A stretch of DNA of 64,000 bases from Chitinivorax sp. PXF-14 (GCF_040812015.1 NZ_JBFNXJ010000010.1:62001-126000); one strand, 5' to 3'. Counted from the stretch's first letter, positions 43,917 to 53,534 are shown. Numbers and translations are program-made. Notes: generated by a model not told the origin, from the letters alone.

Positions 43917-44861
43917 ATGTCTGTTTTCACCCCCGTCACGCCGGCGCAGATGCAAGCCCGGCTGAAAAATTACTCGATCGGCACGCTGGTCGAGCTCAAG
44001 GGTATTCTCGCCGGTATCGAGAACACCAATTTCTTCCTGACCACCAGCCACGGCCGCTATGTGCTGACGCTGTTCGAAGTGCTGAAAATGCACGAGCTGC
44101 CGTTCTATATCAATCTGATGTCGCACCTGTCGCGCCACGGCGTGGCCTGCCCGGCACCGATCGCGGACGTCAACAACGAGTTCCTGTCCGAATTCAACGG
44201 CAAGCCCTCGGTCATCGTCACCTGCCTCAAGGGCGAGGCGGTGATGGCGCCCGAAGCGCATCACTGCGCGCAGATCGGCGAGGTACTGGCCGAGATGCAC
44301 CTGGCGGGCCAGACCTACCAGGGCCGCATGCCCAATCCGCGCGGCCCCGAGTGGTGGACGGCGACGGCGCCTCAGGTCTATGAATTCATGGCGCCCGAGG
44401 CGGCCGAGCTGCTGCGCCGCGAGGTTCAGCACCAGGCCGAGCACCGCTTCGACAGGCTGCCCTCGGGCGCGATCCACGCCGACCTGTTCCGCGACAATGT
44501 GCTGTTCGATGGCGACCGCGTCGGCGGACTGATCGACTTCTACTTCGCCTGCAACGACGTGCTGCTGTACGACGTGGCGATCACCGTCAACGACTGGTGC
44601 GTGAGCGACGACGGCGATATCGATGCGGCCAAGGCCAGCGCGCTGCTCAATGCCTACAACAAGGTACGCCCGTTCAAGCCGGAGGAGGTCGAGGCCTGGG
44701 GTACCATGCTACGTGCCGGCGCGCTGCGCTTCTGGGTGTCGCGCCTGTTCGACTTCCACCGCCCGCGCCCGTCCGAGCTCAACAAGCCGAAGGACCCGGG
44801 GCACTTCCAGCGCGTACTGGAACACCACATCGCACGCGACCCCGCCAGCCTATGGCTCTAG
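43917..44861 (+). CDS. thrB: Homoserine kinase, type II
   Basis: Phosphorylates homoserine in threonine synthesis. The 314-residue protein is of the choline-kinase-like fold used in place of GHMP-type ThrB in many proteobacteria: LVELKGILAGIENTNFFLTTSHG, LPSGAIHADLFRDNVLFDGDRVGGLIDFYFACND (catalytic HxDxxxxN), and LRAGALRFWVSRLFDF. It follows DUF2782 after 15 bases and overlaps the sigma-factor start by 10 bases. Confidence 0.93.
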   Translation: MSVFTPVTPAQMQARLKNYSIGTLVELKGILAGIENTNFFLTTSHGRYVLTLFEVLKMHELPFYINLMSHLSRHGVACPAPIADVNNEFLSEFNGKPSVIVTCLKGEAVMAPEAHHCAQIGEVLAEMHLAGQTYQGRMPNPRGPEWWTATAPQVYEFMAPEAAELLRREVQHQAEHRFDRLPSGAIHADLFRDNVLFDGDRVGGLIDFYFACNDVLLYDVAITVNDWCVSDDGDIDAAKASALLNAYNKVRPFKPEEVEAWGTMLRAGALRFWVSRLFDFHRPRPSELNKPKDPGHFQRVLEHHIARDPASLWL

Positions 44862-45424
44862 ACCACGGCCAGCTCTCCGAGCACCGCAACTACCTGTTCC
44901 GCTACGCGATGCTGCAGCTGCGCGACGAGTCGCAGGCTGAGGACGTGGTGCAGGAGACGCTGCTGGCCGCGCTGCAGGCCAGTTTCAGCGGGCAATCGTC
45001 GCTCAGGACCTGGCTTACCGGCATCCTCAAGCACAAGATCATCGACCTGATCCGCAAGAAGAGTCGCGAGCCGGGCCTGCCCGACGATTTTTCGGATGTC
45101 GCCGATAGCGGCGACTTCGACGGCCTGTTCGAAGCCAACGGCCACTGGACCGAGGCCGATTTTCCCGGCGCCTGGGATCACACGGCGCAAGCCATCGAGG
45201 ACAAGCAGTTCTGGGCCACCTTCGAGCGCTGCCAGCAGCTCATGCCCAAGCGCGTAGCGCTGGTGTTCTCGCTGCGCGAGGTGATGGGGCTCGAGATCGA
45301 CGATATCTGTAAGCGACTCGAGATCAGCGCGACCAATTGTTCGGTGATCCTCTATCGCGCACGCATGGCGCTCAGGCTATGCCTCGAAAAAAACTGGTTC
45401 GGAACCGCCGGAGAAGCCCGTTAA
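44852..45424 (+). CDS. ECF-type RNA polymerase sigma factor
   Basis: Sigma-70 family factor of 190 residues. Region 2 reads HRNYLFRYAMLQLRDESQAEDVVQETLLAALQ...LRTWLTGILKHKIIDLIRKKSRE, and region 4 reads LMPKRVALVFSLREVMGLEIDDICKRLEISATNCSVILYRARMALRLCLE. The linker of about 50 residues between them is long. The ATG lies inside the end of thrB, a 10-base overlap. It is followed by a small zinc-finger protein, the expected anti-sigma. Signal and regulon are unknown; the arrangement resembles the Neisseria RpoE/MseR pair. Confidence 0.92.
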   Translation: MALDHGQLSEHRNYLFRYAMLQLRDESQAEDVVQETLLAALQASFSGQSSLRTWLTGILKHKIIDLIRKKSREPGLPDDFSDVADSGDFDGLFEANGHWTEADFPGAWDHTAQAIEDKQFWATFERCQQLMPKRVALVFSLREVMGLEIDDICKRLEISATNCSVILYRARMALRLCLEKNWFGTAGEAR

Positions 45425-45446
45425 ATGGGAGAAGCTCGTTAAATGC
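45411..45446 (+). repeat. 18-bp tandem duplication at the sigma/anti-sigma junction
   Basis: GAGAAGCCCGTTAAATGG (45411-45428) is followed at once by GAGAAGCTCGTTAAATGC (45429-45446), differing at two positions. The first copy carries the sigma-factor stop codon; the second carries the anti-sigma start codon. Each copy contains TAAATG. Confidence 0.85.
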
Positions 45447-45643
45447 TGGTCTGCAAGGAAGCCACCCGCCTCGTCTCGCTGGGCATGGACCGCCCGCTCA
45501 CGCTGTCGGAGCAGGTACAGCTGCGCGTTCACCTGGCGATCTGCAGCGGCTGCCGTAATTTCTCGCGCCAGGTTCACCTGCTGCGCAAGCTGTCGCGCCA
45601 ACTCGTCGATCGCGACGACCAGCCGCCGCAGGATGGCGACTGA
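45443..45643 (+). CDS. Small zinc-finger (zf-HC2) anti-sigma factor
   Basis: Cytoplasmic protein of 66 residues. Cys4, His30, Cys34 and Cys37 (MLVCKEATRL...VHLAICSGC) form the H-x3-C-x2-C zinc-binding anti-sigma motif. There is no membrane segment, so it is a soluble anti-sigma, possibly redox-responsive through the cysteine ligands as in ChrR/RsrA-type proteins. It starts 18 bases after the sigma-factor stop, just past a tandem duplication. Confidence 0.87.
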   Translation: MLVCKEATRLVSLGMDRPLTLSEQVQLRVHLAICSGCRNFSRQVHLLRKLSRQLVDRDDQPPQDGD

Positions 45644-45661
45644 GCCCGCCGCCACGCCCGG

Positions 45662-46375
45662 CTACTTCCCCGCCCGCGCATCGAGCGCGGCATTGATCAA
45701 GGCCAGCGTCAGCGGATCAACCCGCTTGCTGCACATCAGGTAACGCGCCTCGCCCGCCGGCGCATCGGGGAAATTCAGTATGCGTAACGATGGGTCGACA
45801 TGGGATACGAGGTAGCGGGCCTCTTCCTGCGGCCCGAACATCATGTCGGCGCGGCCGGCGGCGATCATGCGCACCATCTGCACCTGTTCCACCGTCACCA
45901 CCTGCACCTGCGCCCGGTAGCTGGCCATCAGGCCGCGCATGTAGGCGCCGTAGGTCAGGCCATCCTTCATCAGGAGGCGCAGCCGCGGGTCGTCGAACAC
46001 CTGCCGCAAGGTGGTGCCGGGTGCCAGCCCGAAGCTTGGGCGCACGATGGCGACGGCGGGGTGATCGATATACACCGGCTTGCTGAATTGCGCGATGAGT
46101 TCGCGCTCGGGCGTCTTGTACCAGCCCACGCCGCAGTCGCGGCCCCGGTTGCTCTCGATCAGCGCGAGCAGGCGCTTGGCGGGCGTCTGGCGCCAGCTGA
46201 ACGGGACCGTGGTGCGGGTCATGGCCTGCGTCACCCGGTCGGCGATCAGGCCGCCGACATCGCCTTCGAGGCCCGGCATCGCATAAGGGGGGCGTTCGTA
46301 GTAATGCAGCGTGACGCTTTCCTGTGCCTGGGCGGCAGCTGCGAGGCCTGCCAGGGCGAGCCAGAACAATCGCAA
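45662..46375 (-). CDS. Orphan family-3 periplasmic substrate-binding protein
   Basis: Secreted protein of 237 residues. A TTG start at 46375 is preferred because AGGAG lies six bases upstream and it gives a clean signal peptide (M/LRLFWLALAGLAAAAQAQ); an ATG at 46411 would add a charged leader. Family-3 features include VTLHYYERPPYAMPGLEGDVGGLIADRV and CGVGWYKTPERELIAQFSKPVYIDHPAVAIV. No ABC transporter partners are adjacent. It converges with the anti-sigma gene. Confidence 0.82.
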   Translation of the reverse strand: MRLFWLALAGLAAAAQAQESVTLHYYERPPYAMPGLEGDVGGLIADRVTQAMTRTTVPFSWRQTPAKRLLALIESNRGRDCGVGWYKTPERELIAQFSKPVYIDHPAVAIVRPSFGLAPGTTLRQVFDDPRLRLLMKDGLTYGAYMRGLMASYRAQVQVVTVEQVQMVRMIAAGRADMMFGPQEEARYLVSHVDPSLRILNFPDAPAGEARYLMCSKRVDPLTLALINAALDARAGK

Positions 46376-46444
46376 TGAGGGCTCCTGCCAGTAGGGTGAC
46401 ACCCCGGCCATCGGGGCGTTTGCACTACTGTAGCACAGGGGGCA

Positions 46445-47410
46445 TCACCCCCTCACGGAGGCGGCCAGCGCCACCAGTGCGGCGTCCGCCGTCGCCAGCA
46501 GGCCGGCGTGAAGCTGGAACACATGCCACATGCCGTCGTAGATCTCCAGCTCCACCGCGCCGCCGACGCTGCCCACACGCTGCGCTAGCCGCCGTGCGTC
46601 ATCGAGCAGCACCTCGTCCGAGCCGACCTGGATCAGCATCGGCGGCAGGCCGGCGAGGTTCGCCAGCAGCGGCGAGCAGCCCGGATCGCTGGCCGGACGC
46701 CGGCCACGGTAGAGCTCGGCGCCATGCCGTATCCAGTCGATCGCGAGCATCGGGTCGCGGTCGCGCAACTGGCGGATGCTGTCACCACCGAAGGTGAGGT
46801 CGACCCACGGCGAGAGCAGCAGCAGGCGCGCCGGTTGCGGCAGGGCCAGCTCGCGCAGCCGCAGCGCCAGGGCCAGGGCCAGGCCGCCGCCAGCCGAATC
46901 GCCGGCAAGGATGATGCTGGCTGGATCGTAGCCGCGCGACAGCAGCCAGCGGTAGGTGGCCAGCGCGTCGTCGAGCGCCGCGGGATAGGGGTGTTCCGGC
47001 GCCAGGCGATAATCGGGCACCACCACGTCCGCGCAGCCCTGCAGGGCCAGCCGCGAGGTGAGGCTGCGGTGGGTGCGCGGCGAGCCGAGGCAATAGGCCC
47101 CGCCATGCAGATAGAGCACCACCGAGGCCGTCGGCGCCGGACCCGCGCGGACGATTTCGAGCGGCACGCCGTTGCCATGCTCGGCCACAAAGCGCACGCT
47201 GGACGCCGGCCGATTGCTCTGGGCCAGCCCGGCGACGATGCGGCGCTGCCACGCAAGCGACACGGGCGGCCTCACCAGCCGCTTGAACAAGAGACGCAGC
47301 GTGCCGCGCAGCACGGCCCGCAGCAGCCGCTGCAGCAGGCCGGGGCGCGGCTGCAGGTGGCGTATGACGGCCGCCTTGGCCAGTCGGGAATCGGCAGCAC
47401 CCATGTTCAT
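46445..47410 (-). CDS. Alpha/beta-hydrolase, hormone-sensitive-lipase-type esterase
   Basis: Carboxylesterase of 321 residues. The oxyanion motif VVLYLHGGAYCLGSPRTHR, the nucleophile elbow IILAGDSAGGGLALALALRLR, the Asp region LIQVGSDEVLLDDARRLA and the His in YDGMWHVFQLH define the HSL (family IV) triad. The ATG at 47410 overlaps the monooxygenase stop by four bases (ATGA), so it is cotranscribed and coupled. With a Baeyer-Villiger-type oxygenase, it would hydrolyse the ester or lactone product; this pairing is inferred. Confidence 0.9.
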   Translation of the reverse strand: MNMGAADSRLAKAAVIRHLQPRPGLLQRLLRAVLRGTLRLLFKRLVRPPVSLAWQRRIVAGLAQSNRPASSVRFVAEHGNGVPLEIVRAGPAPTASVVLYLHGGAYCLGSPRTHRSLTSRLALQGCADVVVPDYRLAPEHPYPAALDDALATYRWLLSRGYDPASIILAGDSAGGGLALALALRLRELALPQPARLLLLSPWVDLTFGGDSIRQLRDRDPMLAIDWIRHGAELYRGRRPASDPGCSPLLANLAGLPPMLIQVGSDEVLLDDARRLAQRVGSVGGAVELEIYDGMWHVFQLHAGLLATADAALVALAASVRG

Positions 47411-48888
47411 TCTTCCTTCTCGAAGTGATAGTCGGCGGTATCGAGATGCCGCGTCAGCTGGCGGTAGCTCAGCGTAAAGGTCGGCCAGTTGACGGTGTGG
47501 CGGCCGTTGGCGTCGATATACCAGCTGCTGCAGCCCTTGTTCCACACCGTGTGCTTGACCTGGCGCTGGATGCCGTCGTTGTAGCGGCGGTTGATCTCGG
47601 GCCGGACGTCGATGGTGTGCAACCCGTGCGCCTCGACATGGCGGATGCACTGCAGCACGTGCGCGAACTGGCTCTCCAGCATGTAGACGATCGAGTTGTG
47701 GCCCAGATTGGTGTTGGGGCCATAGAGCAGGAACAGGTTGGGAAAGCCCGGCACGGTGATGCCGAGGTAGGCCTCGGCGCCGTCGCGCCAGGCGCCGTTC
47801 AGGTCGCGCCCGTCACGGCCGGTGACGCGCATCGGCGCCAGGAACTCGGTAGCCTGGAAGCCGGTGCCGTAGATGATGGCATCGACGCGCCGCTTGCTGC
47901 CGTCGCACGTGACCACGGTCTGCGCCTCGACATGGTCGATGTCGTCGGTCACCAGCTCGACATTCGGCCGGTTCAGCGCGTCGTAATAGTTGTTGGAGAT
48001 CAGGATGCGTTTGCAGCCCATCGGGTAATCGGGCGTCAGCCGTGCGCGCAGCTCGGGGTCCTTGATCTGCTTGCGCAGGTGGCGGTGGAACTGCAGCTCG
48101 AACAGCTCCATGGCGCGGGTGATCTTGGCGAAGGCTATCGCGCGTGCCTCGTGCTGCAGGTAGATGCCGGCCCGGCTGGCCGTCTGCAACAGCGGAAAGC
48201 GCCTGAGCAGGCCGATCTCGGCGGCGCGATAGGCGCGGTCGGGCTTCGGGATCACATAGGGCGGGGTGCGCTGGAACAGGTAGAGCTGCCTCACCTTGCG
48301 CGCGATCTCAGGCACGAACTGGATCGCGCTCGCGCCGGTGCCCACCACCGCCACCGTCTTGCCCGCGAGGTCGTAGCCGTGATCCCAGCGCGCCGAGTGA
48401 AAGCGCGTGCCGGCGAACTGCTCGACGCCCGGCAGGCGCGGATAGGCCGGGCGGCTCAGCTGGCCGCAGGCGGTGATCAGGTAGCGCGCACGGAACACCC
48501 GCCCGTCCGTGGTCTCGACCTGCCACTGCCGCGCCGCCTCGTCGTAGCTCGCGGCGGCCACCTCGGTATTGAAACGCACGTGGGGCAGGATGTTGTACTT
48601 GCGCGCGCAGTGCTGCAGGTAGGCGAGAATCTCGGGCTGCGGCGCAAATTTGCGCGACCAGTCCGCCTTCGGCTCGAAGGAAAACGAGTACAGGTGCGAC
48701 GGCACATCGCAGGCCGCGCCGGGGTAGGTATTGTCACGCCAGCAGCCGCCCACGTCGGCCGCCTTCTCCAGCAACAGCAGCGGGCCGATGCCGGCGCGTT
48801 GCAGATTGATCGCCATGCCGAGCCCGCCGAAGCCGGTGCCGATGATGAGCACGCAGGCGTCGAGCGGCGGCGTGTGTGCGCTGTCCAT
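47407..48888 (-). CDS. Flavin-containing (Baeyer-Villiger type) monooxygenase
   Basis: NAD(P)H- and FAD-dependent monooxygenase of 493 residues. The FAD-binding motif is VLIIGTGFGGLGMAINL near residue 14, the second Rossmann motif is VAVVGTGASAIQFVPEI, and the Baeyer-Villiger fingerprint appears as FAGTRFHSARWDH. Conserved CWRDNTYPGAACDVPSHLYSFSF follows the first motif. It should insert oxygen into a ketone to yield an ester, which the coupled esterase could open. ATG 48888 follows AGGAGCAAGACC. Diverges from an AraC regulator. Confidence 0.9.
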   Translation of the reverse strand: MDSAHTPPLDACVLIIGTGFGGLGMAINLQRAGIGPLLLLEKAADVGGCWRDNTYPGAACDVPSHLYSFSFEPKADWSRKFAPQPEILAYLQHCARKYNILPHVRFNTEVAAASYDEAARQWQVETTDGRVFRARYLITACGQLSRPAYPRLPGVEQFAGTRFHSARWDHGYDLAGKTVAVVGTGASAIQFVPEIARKVRQLYLFQRTPPYVIPKPDRAYRAAEIGLLRRFPLLQTASRAGIYLQHEARAIAFAKITRAMELFELQFHRHLRKQIKDPELRARLTPDYPMGCKRILISNNYYDALNRPNVELVTDDIDHVEAQTVVTCDGSKRRVDAIIYGTGFQATEFLAPMRVTGRDGRDLNGAWRDGAEAYLGITVPGFPNLFLLYGPNTNLGHNSIVYMLESQFAHVLQCIRHVEAHGLHTIDVRPEINRRYNDGIQRQVKHTVWNKGCSSWYIDANGRHTVNWPTFTLSYRQLTRHLDTADYHFEKEE

Positions 48889-49029
48889 GGTCTTGCTCCT
48901 TGTGTTCTCCGCGCCGTCTGGCCAGCGCTTGTGATTGTCGGACAAGGCTACCGGCAGCCGCGGCAAATGTGGATGGCGCAGCCGGAAAGCTAATCTATAA
49001 TTTCGGACATCTTCTCCTCGGGAACCACC

Positions 49030-50064
49030 GTGCCTTACTGGGACTTTCGCCGCAGCGCCAATAGCATCCAGATCCTGGCCGACCTGGCGCGCGACAAGGG
49101 CATGGCGCTCGACGCCGTGCTCGCCGGCACCGGCCTCGACGCCGAACAGCTGCAGCTGTCGACGACCGAGGTCGAAGCCACGCAGGAGCTGCAGGTGGTG
49201 CGCAACCTGCTGCGCGGCTGCGGCCACGTACCGGCGCTGGGGCTCGAAGCCGGCTCGCGCTACCACCTGACCGCCTACGGCCTGTGGGGCTTCGCGCTGA
49301 TCAGCAGAGCGACCCTGCGGCTGGCGGCCCGGCTGGCGCTGCGCTATCTCAAGCTGACCTTTGCCTTCAACCGCATCGAGCTGCTCGAGCATGGCGACGA
49401 AACCACGCTGCTGCTCGACGACAGCGAGGTGCCGCCCGATGTGCGCCAGTTCCTGGTAGAGCGCGACACGGCGGCGCTGCGCACGATACTCGATGATGTC
49501 TTTACGCTTCCCATGCCGCTGAGGCGCGCCTATTTCCGCTTTGCCCGGCCCGACTATGCGGAGCGCTTCGAGGCCCTGCTCGGCATCGTCCCCGCGTTCG
49601 GGCAACCGTTCAACGGTGCCACGCTCGATACCGCGCTGCTCGAACTGCCACTGCCGCAGGCTAACGAGCACACCGCCCGGATGTGCGAGGCGATGTGTCA
49701 GCAACTGCTCGACCGCCGCCAGCGCCGGGCCGGTGTGGCGGCACGCGTGCGCGAGCGGCTGTACCAACCCGCCGACCCGTTTCCCGACATGGAACGGACC
49801 GCGCGCGAGTTCTGCATGACCTCGCGCAGCCTGCGCCGCCACCTGCAGGCAGAAGGCACCTCGTATCGCGCGCTGCTCGACGAGGTGCGCGAAGTGGTCG
49901 CAGAACAGCTGCTGAGCCACGACGGCATGACGGTGGACGAGGTCGCGGCACGGCTCGGCTTCGCTGAGGCCTCCAGCTTCATCCTCGCCTTCAAGCGCTG
50001 GAAAGGCATGTCGCCGCGCCAGTTCCGGCAGCGCATCGACGTGCCGGCGCGGGCCCGGCGGTAG
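49030..50064 (+). CDS. AraC-family transcriptional regulator
   Basis: Regulator of 344 residues. The N-terminal ligand-binding part (about 1-220) is of the Arabinose_bd type found in OruR/ArgR-like and related proteins. The C-terminal HTH pair reads EFCMTSRSLRRHLQAEGTSYRALLDEVREVVAEQLL and MTVDEVAARLGFAEASSFILAFKRWKGMSPRQFR. It starts with GTG at 49030. Divergent from the monooxygenase-esterase operon (141 bases apart), it is the likely activator of that operon. Confidence 0.9.
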   Translation: MPYWDFRRSANSIQILADLARDKGMALDAVLAGTGLDAEQLQLSTTEVEATQELQVVRNLLRGCGHVPALGLEAGSRYHLTAYGLWGFALISRATLRLAARLALRYLKLTFAFNRIELLEHGDETTLLLDDSEVPPDVRQFLVERDTAALRTILDDVFTLPMPLRRAYFRFARPDYAERFEALLGIVPAFGQPFNGATLDTALLELPLPQANEHTARMCEAMCQQLLDRRQRRAGVAARVRERLYQPADPFPDMERTAREFCMTSRSLRRHLQAEGTSYRALLDEVREVVAEQLLSHDGMTVDEVAARLGFAEASSFILAFKRWKGMSPRQFRQRIDVPARARR

Positions 50065-50352
50065 CACAACTACACGCGCCAGACGCCGGACCCGCGCGGC
50101 CAATGCCGCCGATGGCCGCGTGAATAGTCGCCAGCCAGCGGTGTTGGCGATGTCGCACGAAATATCAATTCGCCCATTTAGAGCAAAAGTACAATCCTTC
50201 GCCATGCGGGAGGCATCCGCATCCCGTTTGCCCGGTGAGGCCGGCGGGCCCGCCGCCCATAACCATTCCAATCCGGCGGCCCACGCACCGTGGCAATCAT
50301 CGCTCGTACCCCACAGCGCGCACTATCTGAGCCATATTCGAAGGAGGGTGAC
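50065..50352 (+). promoter_or_regulatory. Leader region of the pullulanase gene
   Basis: This 288-base spacer separates the AraC gene from the pullulanase gene. An AT-rich patch near 50155-50200 (GAAATATCAATTCG) is the likeliest promoter. A GGCGGGCCCGCC palindrome lies near 50242-50253. The ribosome site GGAGGGTGAC with ATGATT repeats that of lamB exactly. No open frame is supported. Confidence 0.45.
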
Positions 50353-53300
50353 ATGATTTCACAACACTGGCGTAGGCTCGGCAGCTGGCTGCCGGCGGCG
50401 CTGACAGCCGGCCTGATGGCCGCGTGCGGCGGTGGCGGGGGCTCCGACGGCGCCTCGTCGCCGGCCGGCACGGCAAACATTGCCGCCGCGACCATGCGCG
50501 TGCATTTCCACCGTACCCAGAACGACACGGCCGACTGGGGTGTGTACTCGTGGAGCGGCCCGCTCGCGCCGAAAACGGCATGGCCCGGCGATCGCATCAA
50601 GTTCGCCAGCAGCGACGGCTTCGGCGCCTATGTTGACATCCCGCTCAATGTGTCGGCGGGCAAGCTGGATTTCCTCGTCATCGACGGCAACGGCAACAAG
50701 AACTGCGGCAGCGACCAGCACGCGACGTTCAAATCCGACATCGCCAGCAAGGGCCAGGAAGTCTGGATGCTCGAGGGTGACTGCACGGTGTACGACCAGC
50801 AGCCGGCGATCAGCGTCGGCAGCCTGGGGCAGGCCAGGGCCATGTGGCTCGATACCACCACCATCGCCTGGCCCAGCGCGCCGGCCAGCGGTGCCAGCTA
50901 CCAGCTCTATTACGCGGCCAACGGCGGCATCAGCGCGAAGGCCGAAGGCGTCACCGGGGCGGATGGCGCGGTCGCGCTGCAGGTCGCCGGCGGCCTGTCC
51001 GACGCGCTCAAGAGCAAGTATCCCTACCTCGCCAGCGCCACCGCGCTGACGCTGGCCGACGGCTCGGCTGCCACGCTGAAGCCGCGCCTCAAGGGCCAGC
51101 TCGTCGTCGCCCAGTTCGACGCGAGCGGCAAGGTGGTCCAGGCCACCTCGCTGCAGGCCGCAGGCGTGCTCGACGCGCTCTATGCGACGGCGGCCCGGGG
51201 CAAGACGCTGGGCGTGAGCTTCGGCGCCGGCAATGCGCCGACCTTCGCGCTGTGGGCGCCGACGGCCAAGTCGGTCAAGCTCAATGTATTCCCCGAGAGC
51301 GGCGCCGCCGTCAGCGTGGACATGGTGGAAGACGGCAGCAGCGGTGTGTGGAGCTACACCGCCGCCGACGCGAGCTGGAGCAACGCGGCCTACTATACCT
51401 ACACCGTGAACGTGTTCTCGCGCGCCGCCAGCAACACGGTAGTCAGCAACACGGTGACCGACCCGTATTCGCTCAGCCTCAACGCCAACAGCCAGCGGAG
51501 CTTCGTCGCCAACTTGGCCGATGCGAGCCTGAAACCCACGGGTTGGGACGGCCATGCGGTGCCGGCGCTCGACGCGCCCGAGGACATCGCGATCTACGAG
51601 CTGCACGTGCGCGACTTCAGCATCAACGATGCGACCGTGCCGGCGGCCCATCAGGGCAAGTACCTGGCGTTCACCGACAGCACCAGCAACGGCATGAAGC
51701 ACCTCAAGCTGCTGCAGCAATCCGGGCTCACGCACGTTCAGCTGTTGCCGGTGTACGACATCGCCTCGGTCAACGAGGCCGGCTGCACCTCGCCCAGCGT
51801 GCCCAATGCGGCGGCCGACTCCGACCAGCAGCAGGCCGCCGTCTCGGCCGCCAAGGATACGGACTGCTTCAACTGGGGCTATGACCCGTACCACTACACG
51901 GCGCCGGAAGGCAGCTACGCGAGCGATGCCGGCAACGGCCGCGTGCGCGTCAAGGAATTCCGCCAGATGGTGAAGGCGCTGCACGACGCCGGCCTGCGCG
52001 TGACGATGGACGTGGTCTACAACCACACCTTCGCCGCCGGCCAGGACGACAAGTCGGTGCTCGACAAGGTGGTGCCGGGCTACTACTACCGCCTCGACAA
52101 CCAGGGTGCGATCTTCAACTCCACCTGCTGCGCCAATACCGCCGCCGAGAACGCGATGATGGCCAAGCTGATGATCGACTCGGTGAAGACCTGGGCGACG
52201 CAATACCAGGTCGACGGCTTCCGTTTCGACATCATGGGCCACCTGCCGCTCGACGCGATGCTGCAATTGCGCAGCGACACCGATGCCGCCGCCGGCCGCT
52301 CGCTGTATTACTACGGCGAAGGCTGGAATTTCGGCGAGGTCGCCAACGACGCACGCTTCAAGCATGCGGCGCAGGATAATATGGCCGGCACCGGCTACGG
52401 CACCTTCAACGATCGCCTGCGTGACGCGATCCGTGGCGGCGGCTGCTGCGACACCGGGGCCAGCCTGTTCAGGGGCCAGGGCTTCGCCAACGGCGTCTAC
52501 CTCGACCCGAACGGCCAGAGCACGCAGACCAGGGACGACCTGCTGCACCTGACGGACCTGGTCAAGCTCGGCATGGCCGGCACGCTGCGCGACTACGTGC
52601 TGACCGACAAGGACGGCGCCGCGAAGAAGGGCAGCGAGCTTGCCTACTTCGACCTGAAAGCCGGCTACACGGCCGACCCGCAGGAGTCGATCAACTACAT
52701 CGAGGCGCACGACAACCAGACGCTGTTCGACATCAACGCCTACAAGCTGCCGCAAACCACCAGCAAGGCCGACCGGGTGCGCGTGCAGAACCTCGGCACG
52801 GCGATCCTGACGCTGTCGCAAGGCATCCCGTTCTACCATGCCGGGCAGGAGCTGCTGCGCTCGAAATCGCTGGACCGCGACAGCTACAACTCGGGCGACT
52901 GGTTCAACCGGCTGTTCTGGGACTATTCCGCCAACAACTTCGGCGTGGGCCTGCCGGTGGCCGACAAGAACAGCGACAGCTGGGACCTGATGCGGCCGCT
53001 GCTGACCAACCCGCTGCTGCAGATGGGGGCGGGCGAGATCGTCACCAGCCGCGATGTGTTCCGCGACTTCCTGGCCGTCCGCAAGAGCTCGACGCTGTTC
53101 CGCCTGCGTAGCGGCAGCGACGTGATCAACCGTGTCGCGTTCCATAACAACGGCCCGTCGCAGGTGCCCGGCGTGGTGGTCGAAAGCATCGACGGCAGCG
53201 GCTACGCCGGCGCCGTCTGGAGCAGCGTGGTGGTGGTTGCCAACGCCGACAAGGCCGCCCACACGCTGAACGTGGATGCGCTGAAGGCCAGGACCTACAG

Positions 53301-53412
53301 CCTGCACCCGGTGCTGGCAGCCGGCAGCGATGCGGTGGTGAAGGGCGCCAGCCTGAGCAACGGCAGCATCAGCATCCCGGCACGCAGCGTGGCGGTGTTC
53401 GTCGCCAACTGA
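50353..53412 (+). CDS. Lipoprotein pullulanase, type I (GH13)
   Basis: Debranching enzyme cleaving alpha-1,6 bonds of pullulan and branched dextrins at the cell surface. The 1019-residue protein has a lipoprotein signal ending in [18 protein letters not shown]41 domain follows (about 45-150, [18 protein letters not shown]), then a CBM48-like region ([16 protein letters not shown]) and the catalytic barrel. The barrel has the pullulanase signature [17 protein letters not shown], region [12 protein letters not shown], region [14 protein letters not shown] (nucleophile Asp), region [12 protein letters not shown] (Glu) and region [14 protein letters not shown]. It supplies substrate to the mal importer at 5-18 kb. 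Confidence 0.95.
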   Translation: MISQHWRRLGSWLPAALTAGLMAACGGGGGSDGASSPAGTANIAAATMRVHFHRTQNDTADWGVYSWSGPLAPKTAWPGDRIKFASSDGFGAYVDIPLNVSAGKLDFLVIDGNGNKNCGSDQHATFKSDIASKGQEVWMLEGDCTVYDQQPAISVGSLGQARAMWLDTTTIAWPSAPASGASYQLYYAANGGISAKAEGVTGADGAVALQVAGGLSDALKSKYPYLASATALTLADGSAATLKPRLKGQLVVAQFDASGKVVQATSLQAAGVLDALYATAARGKTLGVSFGAGNAPTFALWAPTAKSVKLNVFPESGAAVSVDMVEDGSSGVWSYTAADASWSNAAYYTYTVNVFSRAASNTVVSNTVTDPYSLSLNANSQRSFVANLADASLKPTGWDGHAVPALDAPEDIAIYELHVRDFSINDATVPAAHQGKYLAFTDSTSNGMKHLKLLQQSGLTHVQLLPVYDIASVNEAGCTSPSVPNAAADSDQQQAAVSAAKDTDCFNWGYDPYHYTAPEGSYASDAGNGRVRVKEFRQMVKALHDAGLRVTMDVVYNHTFAAGQDDKSVLDKVVPGYYYRLDNQGAIFNSTCCANTAAENAMMAKLMIDSVKTWATQYQVDGFRFDIMGHLPLDAMLQLRSDTDAAAGRSLYYYGEGWNFGEVANDARFKHAAQDNMAGTGYGTFNDRLRDAIRGGGCCDTGASLFRGQGFANGVYLDPNGQSTQTRDDLLHLTDLVKLGMAGTLRDYVLTDKDGAAKKGSELAYFDLKAGYTADPQESINYIEAHDNQTLFDINAYKLPQTTSKADRVRVQNLGTAILTLSQGIPFYHAGQELLRSKSLDRDSYNSGDWFNRLFWDYSANNFGVGLPVADKNSDSWDLMRPLLTNPLLQMGAGEIVTSRDVFRDFLAVRKSSTLFRLRSGSDVINRVAFHNNGPSQVPGVVVESIDGSGYAGAVWSSVVVVANADKAAHTLNVDALKARTYSLHPVLAAGSDAVVKGASLSNGSISIPARSVAVFVAN

Positions 53413-53441
53413 TAGCCACTGTTTGATAACCCCTGTCGAGA

Positions 53442-53463
53442 GGGGCTGGCCAGCGCCAGCCCC
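53442..53463 (+). other. Hairpin downstream of pullulanase
   Basis: GGGGCTGGC and GCCAGCCCC pair perfectly around CAGC. It stands between the stop codon and the intrinsic terminator and probably protects the mRNA 3-prime end. Confidence 0.55.
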
Positions 53464-53481
53464 GGTCGATCCCGTCTTGAC

Positions 53482-53505
53482 CGCCCCTCGTGGGCGTTTT
53501 TTTTT
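53482..53505 (+). terminator. Intrinsic terminator after pullulanase
   Basis: CGCCC and GGGCG pair around CTCGT and run into nine T residues. With the preceding hairpin it ends the monocistronic pullulanase transcript. Confidence 0.9.
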
Positions 53506-53534
53506 GGGGTAGCGGCGCCAGCCGGGCCACGCGC

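Noticed and set aside
45425-45442. Five-codon minigene between sigma and anti-sigma
   Set aside because: It is a by-product of the 18-bp duplication; reported under that finding rather than as a gene.
50359-53307. Open frame of 982 codons antisense to the pullulanase
   Set aside because: No motifs; an artefact of third-position GC in the real gene.
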